Assembly (NCBI RefSeq): GCF_024347615.1
Contig: NZ_AP025508.1
Span: forward strand, 2,046,001 to 2,110,000
Source of the DNA: Vibrio splendidus
GTDB lineage: Bacteria > Pseudomonadota > Gammaproteobacteria > Enterobacterales > Vibrionaceae
DNA: 64,000 nt
Reading direction: 5' to 3'
Position numbers and translations under genes: made by a program. Below the pieces are notes generated by a model. It saw only the letters and a list, made by a program, of their open reading frames with translations, did no database searches and was not told the DNA's origin. Below are positions 1 through 9,600 of this stretch, piece by piece (position 1 is the first letter of the stretch; each line of letters starts with the position of its first letter).

Positions 1-189
1 GTTGTAGTCGCGTTAACTCACAAGGCTAAAAATGCTAACACTTGGCTTGGCTTTGACGTTTCCGGTAAGGATGTAACGTGGACAAGTCTTACTTACTTTA
101 AATTCAATGAAGAAGGGAAAATAATTGAAGAGATCGTTGAGCGAAATGAATTGAGCATGGCTAGACAGCTAGGTGTTACGGCAATCTAA
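1..189 (+). CDS. SnoaL-like/ester-cyclase family protein, 3' part only
   Basis: Frame 1 is open from the first base to the TAA at 187-189, giving the last 62 residues of a protein that starts outside the window. The tail has the pattern of SnoaL-like small alpha+beta proteins: a Trp/Thr-rich strand, 'YFKFNEEGKIIEEIVERNE' and a closing 'ARQLGV', like the final strand and helix of ester cyclases. A strong intrinsic terminator follows immediately, so this is the end of its transcript. It is chromosomal and lies just outside the prophage. The substrate cannot be judged from the fragment; SnoaL folds include both enzymes and binding proteins. Confidence 0.6.
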   Translation, partial: VVVALTHKAKNANTWLGFDVSGKDVTWTSLTYFKFNEEGKIIEEIVERNELSMARQLGVTAI

Positions 190-207
190 CAATACCAATA
201 TCCAAGT

Positions 208-243
208 AAAAAGGGCTAACCTACGTGGTTAGCCCTTTTTTCT
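208..243 (+). terminator. Intrinsic terminator after the SnoaL-like gene
   Basis: An 11-bp stem (AAGGGCTAACC / GGTTAGCCCTT) with a 5-nt loop is followed by a T run, and preceded by an A run, so it could work in both directions. It closes the chromosomal gene and marks the last clearly chromosomal element on the left side. Confidence 0.85.
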
Positions 244-267
244 TACCAATAAGATTTAACGTATAGC

Positions 268-297
268 AAGTAGAGAGCGGTATGACGCTCTCTACTT
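268..297 (-). terminator. Hairpin downstream of the small leftward ORF
   Basis: A 12-bp perfect stem (AAGTAGAGAGCG / CGCTCTCTACTT) with a 6-nt loop lies just past the stop of the 54-aa leftward ORF. The U tract is weak on either strand, so termination efficiency is uncertain. It may be the outer terminator of the leftward late transcript. Confidence 0.5.
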
Positions 298-307
298 TAT
301 TTCGTTG

Positions 308-472
308 TTACTCTATCTCTTGTTTCTGCTCATCAGAGCAAAATAAAGTATCAAGTGCTTTTGCTGCTTTAGACACTGTAACAATCATAAATTCTTTAGA
401 TTCGCTACTAAGTGGCTGATCAGATTCAGCTAGTTGCGAAACGACAAGTAGATCTCTTTTTAGTGCCTTCAT
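308..472 (-). CDS. Small hypothetical protein, 54 aa
   Basis: This ORF starts at 472 and ends with TAA at 308. Upstream on the minus strand are purine-rich GAGGAA and CCGGAAG stretches that could be ribosome-binding sites. The protein begins MKALKRDLLVVSQLAES and is acidic, probably helical, with one cysteine and no membrane segment or recognised domain. It lies 161 bp beyond the giant late gene on the same strand and is followed by a strong hairpin. It could be the last gene of the prophage or a small chromosomal gene at the insertion point; the sequence does not decide. Confidence 0.45.
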   Translation of the reverse strand: MKALKRDLLVVSQLAESDQPLSSESKEFMIVTVSKAAKALDTLFCSDEQKQEIE

Positions 473-633
473 ACTTCCGGTATTCCTCTTATTGGTTTGT
501 TATATTATTTCTTGCTGTGTTTACATAAGACGCATTACATAATGTGAATAAGAATATATTACACTTTTATACCAATTCGACAATAGGATCTGATAGAAAC
601 ACTTATATCAATAAATACTTTCATTCCGGTTCT

Positions 634-3600
634 TTATTCCTGTAAGAATTTGTTTCTAACTAACTGCTCAAATTTAGGGTTGTAATGCAAACCGTTAACG
701 GCCTTTTGCTGCATTCTCAAGTGACCTTGTAGTGAAGTTTTCACGGCATCACTCGTTATAGGATTCACCTTGCCCCAATCACTGCGGTTGTACTCTTTGA
801 TGCTCTTCCAAATATTGCGGATCTCTTCTTGGTCCTTCTTCATGTAAGACACCCACATTTGATTCATTAGAATTTTGCGGTGCATCTTGATTTTGTTCTC
901 GTACTTCTTGATCCGGCTGTTGGTGTCATATTGCTCAGATAGTCGAGTCGGCGTAAAACCAAGTAGCTGGCCCGCGTATTCAACACCTGTTAGATCACCA
1001 ACCATAACCTCACCGTTCCTATTGGTGACGTTCCCACCTTCAGCGCTATATCTGGCAGTTTTAACAATGTCTTTAATCCATTTAGGCATAAACATTTCAG
1101 TACCGCGATACAAACGCCCTTGCCCCATGTAATCAAAGCCTCTCGCGCCGTTCGTAATGATGCCGCCAATAGGACCAAAGAATTGCTCACCAATATCTGC
1201 TACGGTCCCGCTTGCGTTCTCAGCGTCAGATTGACGTACCCACATACCCATAAAATCAATGTTTATGCGGCTACCGATTGAAGGTAAACCAACTTCAGGC
1301 GGCAAACCGTTATAAAGCGTCTTAGCCCATTCAGCACCAAACCACTCGGTTAAGATACCGTTTAGCTCGGTTTCAGCATCCCAAGGATCATATTCATCAC
1401 TAATTGCAGAATGAACCATGTTCGCAATAGCGGCCAACGTTGCTAATGGCATTGCTGACAAGCCGCCCATTGCAAACGTTAAGGCCATGGTTCCCATGAT
1501 CTGCTTACGTGCTTCCGCTTTCTGCTCCGGCGTTGGATTACCTTTACCCAATGCTTTAAGCGTGTTGTGAATTAGGTAGTAACTCATATTCTGTGAGTAC
1601 TGCTTAAACTGCATTGCTACGGTAGCCACATCACCCTGCATAAAGCGGGCGCGGTTCAATGAACCATAATCAAAATGACTATCCCACGTTGCCTTAGTCG
1701 CGTAGTGGTAAGCCGCCTCGTTTCCAAGACCATCACGTTTAGCTAAACGGTAGGCTGTCATAAACGTAACTTCTCGGTTTAAAACCTCCGCATTGTGGAA
1801 CGACCAGCCAAGAGTTCGGTTAACTCGGTCTTTCCAATCACCGATTTGCGCGTCCGGTTCTTCTGCTAGCCCTAAAGCATCACTGGTTTGTGTTACGTCA
1901 ATCGTTCCCTGTTCTACGGCTCTACGCATAGCCTCGCGTTCGTCACCCTCAAGGATTGAACCAAGTACACCAAATCGGTTCTTGGTCTTTTGGTCCTTGC
2001 TGGCCGCGTAGCGATTAGTAACCCATAGCTTTGTTAATTTGCCCATTTCTGAAGCTGTAGCCGCATAGCCATACTTAGAACCGATAACCGGGATAGCCAC
2101 CTGAATATTTTGAGTGATGTTCATTAATGCTGAAGCTGGTGAAGCACCGATAAGCATAAAGAAACCAATACCCGTTAACTTTTGCGCCCACTTAGCGCGT
2201 TTAGGGTTCATTACCCACTCATGGCGCTTATTCATTTCATCAGCGATACGTTGAGCCGAAACGTTATTAGTTTCAGACTTAGCCATATCATTAACACCAG
2301 TAAGGATCGCTTGTAAGTCGTCTTCAGTCTCGAGGCGGGCTTGTTGGCGTGATTGCTTGAAACCCTGATCAGCTAAGGCGCGCAAGGCATTATCTGAATA
2401 ACCTTTTGTGCCTTTACGGTGAATAAACGATTTACGAATTGAACGATCGGGCAATGCTTGTAAGAACATTTGATACAAGTCGTCTTTGAGTTGGTCTTTA
2501 ACTTCGTTCTGGGCCTTGGCCTCGTTAATCTTGTCCATAACGTCAGTAACGAAACTCATGGTCGCACCTGAAACCATACCCGACTCTTCGATATTCTTAC
2601 CAAACTTAGGCTTAAACCCTGCCGCCGTTAGTTGTTTAACTCGAGCGTTCATTTCCTCTTCGCTCTCAAACATTTCAAATTGAGAATCAAGCTCTACTTC
2701 GCCGTTTGGTTTCTTGCTGCCCGCTTCCCACTTTGTTGATACCCAATACTTACCAAAACGCGCTAATGGTACGTAGTAACCTTTCTTAGCAATGGCAAGC
2801 TCTAGAGCTATCTCACTACTTCCAAGCTTTCCAAGTTCAGCGGCGTGAGTCTTACCAAATTCTTTGATTAGTCGAGCATGGATATTTAAAGCCTGTTTAC
2901 TAGATGATGAACCCGTACCAGTTAGCGATAACTTAGCCGCACGATCCACCAGCGCGGTAAACATATCGTCTTGTTGCTTTTCATAGTGGTCACGAACGCG
3001 GCCAAACAAGTCTTTTTGTTCATCAGTCATTCGATCATAAATGACCTTCATCTTGGCGTGAGCCTTACGGCGGTACATCTCACCTTTCAGATCTTTCTTG
3101 TACTGTTTCAACTCATCGAAAAGTTGCTTATTCGATTCACCTGAACGGCCTTTTATCTGCTGCTCTTTGATGCCAATCATATCGGTAAGCAAGTCGGTTA
3201 AGTCTTGGTACTCTCTAGATGGGTCCACGTTCTCTAATGTCGATTCGTGCATAAAGGTAAACAGCTCATCGGCTTTGTCTTTATTGCCCTTTCTAATCCA
3301 TTGGCGAATGTCTTCACTAAGATCCGTTACGTCTTCCAATAAGGCATTTTGACGGGCCATTTTTGTATTTACTGTCGTTACGTACTGATCAAGTAAATTG
3401 CTGTAGTTTGGAGAGACTTTGGCTTTTGCCACTTCTGCTAGCTGGCGAAGAGTTAACAAACCCCAACCGTTGCCCTTCATTGCGTCATAAAGTGCTGTGC
3501 TTTTTAGCTTTGAAGGTACTTTACCTAAGATCTGTTTAAGGAATGTATCGGCCTGTATCTCTACAGCTTCCGCATAACTCATCTTAGGATCGCCGTAATC

Positions 3601-6600
3601 GACTTGTTCAGCGTCTTCTTTAGCAATTGTTTGAGAGAATCTAATCACTCCTGGGGAACGTAATTGACCTTTGTTGTCACGTAGGTAGTTGTCAGTGTTG
3701 TTAATCATGGTGCGAATTTCGGCTAGCGTAGCTTTATCTTGAGATAGCACACCAGAACGACGCAAGGCACCCATGACAAATGCCAATACACGATCCGCAA
3801 TCTGTTTAAGTTTGCCGCTTTCTTTCTCAGCAAGGCGGGCGATCACTTCCTCGGCTTTTACTTCATCCGGTGCGCCTTTGTATGCTTTATCAACTTCATC
3901 GAACAACGGCTTAACTTTGGCGTTACCTCGTAACGCGTTAATTTTCTTGGTTAGAGTCTCTATTTCTTTTGGAGATAAATTGGCGTACAAACCGTTATGT
4001 GCAATTAGTTCATGTCGTAAAACACTACGCACCTCTTGAGCGTTCGCTAAGTTTTCGGCCACCAGCACAACACGGTTATCACCGGACAACCAAACACCTT
4101 TAACTTTCGTATTTGGTTCAGTGGCCGTGAAGTCACTTAACTGATCTTGAGTCTCAACTACAGTGACGTTAATCCCTTTCATGCCTTCATAGCCTGAAAT
4201 GAACTTATCGGCCTCGTTCATTACCTTGCGAACCGTAACACCCGCGCTTTTTGTATCTGCACCAACTGAAGTCTGACTAAAACGAATATCATCAGGCGGC
4301 GGTAAGTCTGCGCTGTTCTCCGGCTTATCGATAACAATGGTCTTGGTTTCTACACCAGTAGAGTTAAGCGAGTTCTTAAAGCTTCCGCTTGGGTTGTTCT
4401 CTTCCACCGCTCCTACTGCGTCTAGGTACTCTCTGAAGTTCTTATTCTTGCTGTTACCTTTGTCTCCGGTATTAATTGGAGTGATAGCCACCAAGCGACC
4501 ACCATCTTTAAGCATTGATAGAGCGTGATTGATATGAGTGATCGCTGAATCGTTGTGAAATGGTGGGTTCATAACTATGCGGTCATAAATTGGTGCGCTT
4601 TCCATTTCAAGGAAGTTATCACCAATGACGTTATGGCCCTTGGCCTCGAGCAATTCACGCATATCACTAGAAATATCACCCACATCAAGATCCGCACCTT
4701 TCGCCGCGATTCTATCGGCAAGATCACCCATGCCCGCGCTTGGCTCTAATACCTTCATGCCCTCTTGAATGTCGGCACTATCAATCACATTTTCTGCAAG
4801 TTCGTTATTGTCTGTAGGGAAGAAATCAATATAGGCTTTATTGCTAGCCCTTACCTTTTGCTCAATAGCATCAGTCAAACGGGATACTGGTGTCTCTTTC
4901 GGCTTGCTGGTGGTGATCTCTTTGCTTACTGCGTCTAGCTCTCGCAGTGCTTCACGTAAAGTAGCGTTATCAACGATACCCATACGATTTAATCGACCTT
5001 CTGTTTTGAATAGCTCGTTTGCTAGGTCTGCAGCACCATAATTTTTGATCTTCGCAAAAGCTCGGATCTTAGCAATGTGCTTATTCCAAACTGGACCGGT
5101 CATTGTGATTAGGTTGTCGCCACTATGGTTTTCCACTTGCTTGGCAATGAACTTGCCGGTGTTCAAGTAACCTTTGACCACTGCCATATCACGCGCAAGG
5201 CCGTTCAGGTTGTTAACGTGCATTTCTGGATCTGGGAATCGAGCAAAACGCACAATCTGATCAATCGTAACGTCACTGTTTAAGAACCATCGGCCCATGC
5301 TGTCGCGCTTGGCAAACTTGTCACGGTCTGACTCGCTCATGTTCCATAAAAGACGGCGGGTTAAGTATTCAAGCGTTTCTAATTGCGTTAGGTCTTGTAG
5401 GTTACCAAGTACGCTAATATCACCACTCTCAACACCTTCGGCAATCTTGCCAAGGATTCTAGCGTTTTCCTGCTGACCATAAGCGCGTTCAAGAACTCTA
5501 GCTGCATCACCGGCGCGCTTGGCCGTGTTAGTTTTACGGTCTTGGTTGATAACCTCTTCAGCTTTTGCGTCTTGGCTTTCGGATAGAGACTTAAGCTTGT
5601 TTACTTGCTTCTCTTTCGCGCTGTTCGCTTTCTTCTCGGCTTGAGCCGTTAGGTTCTCCGTTGCGTTAACCTCTTCACCACGAAGCAAGGCAACAAACTG
5701 GTTTTGTGCCTCTGGGCTAGTGAAGTGCCAACCTTCGGGTTTACCCACTGACTTGGCATATCGAGCATTAGCAACTTTAACGCCTGAATCAATTTTACGT
5801 GCGGCCTGTGCTAGCTCCTTCCACTTCTCTTTACCAATACGATCAGTAAGACGAACCACATAAGACGGCGAACCACTATCAAACGTGCTCATTTCGGTTT
5901 CATGACCTACTGAGTCGGTGCCTTCCACCGCTTGAATGGTCCCGCGTCTTTCAAGCTCTCGCTGAAACTGGTTTTCTTGCTTCTCTGCGAATGCTTGAGC
6001 GGCTAGCGTGTCAAACTGTGCTAGCTGCTCATCATCTAGGATAGTGGCGATATTGTTGAGAGAAACATCCTTTGAACTAGCCAAGCGCATAAAGTCGGCG
6101 CGTGTCTCTGGGTTCTCGATACCAGCTTTACGTGCCTTTTCGTCTGACTCACTCTTAGCGCGCTGTTCTTTGCGGTTCGCTACGTTGGTGTTATAGGTTT
6201 CTTCCGTTAGTGCACTAACACGATCCTCAAGCTGTTCAAGTGTCGAACGCTTGCTAAATACGTCTAAACCTTCATAGCTGCCATAGTTCGGGCTAATCGC
6301 TTGCAACATGCCATAAACAAGACGGTTAAAATTCTGCTTAACCAGTGAATCCTTAACGTCCTCCTTACGCTTGCGCTTAACAACCGGCGAATCATAGAGA
6401 GCGGCTTTGATATCTGACTCACTAGCCACCAGCGAAGCAAGGACCGCTTTATATTCATCAAAAGACAATTCACCTTTGACGGCGGGATTAACCGCCGCCA
6501 CTGCGCCAGAAAAGTCGCTTAACCCTTTTGCTTTGGTTTCGGCTTTCTTCGTTGGTGCTTTTTTCTTTGGTGGTGTTGGCTCTGGACCTTCACCAAGCAA

Positions 6601-9600
6601 TTCCGCAACTTTCTTAAGTGCCACTTGGCGGCTAGAAATATGCTTGCTATTAAGGCCTTTAATAATCTCATCAACGTCAGTTGGCGATACTTCCATGTTG
6701 ATTAGGTTTGCACGTAGATCGTTCATTGCTACTAGATACTTAGCGTCATCGGTGCCATTAGGAACGCCAACCATATCTACCATTTTTTGATAGTTGGTTT
6801 TAGCCAAGTGCTTAAGCACTGAGGCTCTTTGCAGTCCTGCCAATCCTTCAGCCTTCATTCGAAGAATACGGCCATTATCAATCTCGTTGTGTCGCGCTTC
6901 TGTGATCGTTCCTGCTTTCAATGCGGCTTGGTTATCCGCATAGACTTCATCAAATTCAATCTCTGTCTTAGCTTTACCTAAATCATCACGGATCTGGTCA
7001 TAGCTTTTGGTTGGCTCGGATTCATCCTTTTGTGGGCGATAGTCTTCATCCATCATCTGAGTGTCGAACTCTTCCAAGTGGCCTTTTTCGGCCTCAATAA
7101 GCTGGTCCCACTCTTTTTTATTACCGCTTTGGTCGTCTAAGAAACGATTGTAGAGATCGCCGAGCTCCCCAATTGCATCGTCAACTGACTTTTGAGCGGT
7201 AGCTACACGGTTGTTGGCTGCTTTTACCTTTGGATTACTCTTATCTGCACCAGAACGATCAGTCGAATGTAAGGCCTCAACTTTGCTCTGATTTTCTTCA
7301 GCTTTGGATAACTTTTCCTCTGCCTTAGAAATTTTGCCAAGCTTACGCTTAACCGCATTGCTCATAATTTTGGTCATTGGCTTATCAATTACCGAATTAC
7401 GCTTTACCAAGCGCGCCTTTAGTTTTGATATATCAGATTTATTTCTTGCTATAACTCCATTCATACCTCTAGGGTCTTCGCCATTAGCGATTCTGGCTTC
7501 ATAGTTATCAATTGTTGATTGCTTCCAATTGATTAGATCATTTAACTCTGTTTTTGTTGGGTTTGAATTGTCATTTACCGTTGGCTTTTCAATAACTGCA
7601 GGAACAGAATTGCTTTTATCTGATAGCGTTTTCTTATTTGGCCCGCGCTGTTCGGCCACTCGATCTGAAAGGTTACTATCAGCATAAGAACGAATGTACT
7701 TATCAAAATCAGCACTATCATTCGTTGGTGATTTGCCAGTTTCACTTGAAAAATCAGTGTGAAGCTTACCAATCCAAGCCATGTAATCAGCATTATCATT
7801 GATCTGATCTAGTTCGCTTTGGTCTAGAGTGTCTAACCATGCTTGCATGCGCGGGTTAGCAGACTTACCGGTTTTAGCGTCCTTGAATCTCTCTTTGGCT
7901 ATTGGCTTTTGAACTTCAGCTTTTTCAGGTGTGGTTACACCTTTCGCGGCCTCGGCAAGTTCTGAACGTAACCATTTAAGATCGCCTGTAGTGCCTTTGC
8001 CGTCTTGAATCTTGTTCAAACGTTTAAGGCGGGCTGTTGAACGGTCCATACCTAACTGGTTGTTATCGTCTGCTGCTGCTTTAAAACCTTTCTTAGCGTC
8101 TGCTTGTTCGTCCTTGATACCTTGTAGCTCGGCGTCACTTACCTGTGGGCTTTGTTCTTCAGTATCTTGAAGCTTTCCAATTTCAGTATCCAAACTTGCT
8201 AGACGTAGCTTTAACGGACGACCGGCACGAAATAAACCGTCCATGCCGCCATAAGCTTTAGACGCTGCACCAAACGTATCGACACCCGCTAGAATCGCTT
8301 TCTTTTGGGCTAGCGTAGGATCTTTATCTTCAACCGCGTCCCGTTCTTCCATATCTTCGTGGGCTTTAACTGCTGCCGCGATTACTTCACGTTCTTCCTG
8401 TAATTCAGCAAGACGGCCACCAGCCGCTTTATCTCGACTAGTCGCTTTAACTTCGGCTAGTGTTTCCTCAGACTTGGCTTGAGCCGTTGCGTTGGTGTCT
8501 AACTGTTGGTTGATCGCTTTGTTCGCTAGCTTCTTAGCATTGTCAAAGCTACCCGCTTGGATCTCATTGTTGATTAATGACTCGCTGCTAACTCCTTTAT
8601 CCGCGCCCTTCTTACCGTAGTAAAAACGCTTGCGAACACCACCACTAATCAATTCAACAAAACCGCGATCAGATTGGACCGTAACCGATACCTGAGTACG
8701 AACGCCTTCGCGACTATAGCGCCATGCTTTGCCGTCTTTGGTTTCTGTACCGTCTACACCATCACCAATCTTGGTTTGAGTAGTCTTGGCTTTCGGCGCT
8801 TTCGATTCAGGTTTTACTTCTGGCTCTGGCTCCGGTTGTGGCTCTGGTTGCTTGGCACTTTCAAAGGCATCAGCAAGAGCGTTATTAGGCTGGTACTCGG
8901 TTGAATGGTCTTGTGGTGCGTTAGCTTCTTGCTGTGCATTAAGACGGGCCGCAATAGCTCGCTTACCTTCGGCTACCTTTTTTCCCTGCTTCTTCTGAGA
9001 ACGTTGGTTTGCCTTGGGATTTACACCGGACAAATTACCTTGAAGAACACCAGCACTTTGGCCGCGAAACTGATCAACTTGGTCCTGTGTCGTTGGCTCT
9101 GGGCTAGGTTGTCGCTCTGCCGTTTCGCGTGGCTGGTGGATCGTGTCTTGCTCCATAACCTGCGCTTCGCGGTAATCACCAAACGGGCTATTGTAGTCAC
9201 GCTGATCAATGTCTTGGTCACCGGAAACAACATCAGACCAACGATCAAATTCAACTCGCGGCGCATTGTCTACGCGTTGGTTTTCAATGCCTGTGTTAAC
9301 GGGCGTAACATCACGCTCACCGTTCGGGCGCTCTTGACCTTGAGCTGAGTTAGTTTGCTGCTGTTCTTGGCGACCTTGCAATAAACGAGCTTGGATCTCT
9401 TGTCGGCGCTGTTCGTCCGGCATGTTTTCAAAGTCTTGTTGTGCACGTTGCTGGTTTGAGCGCGTTCTTAGGTCCAACTCTTCCGGTGTTGCGTCTAGTG
9501 AATCATCAAAGTTATTCACTGAGTTAATCACACGCTGTAACGCACTAAGCGCTTGGTTCTCGTTCATTTCACCAGAACGGCGCATTTGAGCTATTTGAAG

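Noticed and set aside
6407..6790. 127-codon and similar plus-strand frames across 0.8-11 kb
   Set aside because: Opposite-strand shadows of the giant gene; compositions are those expected from antisense of charged coiled coils.
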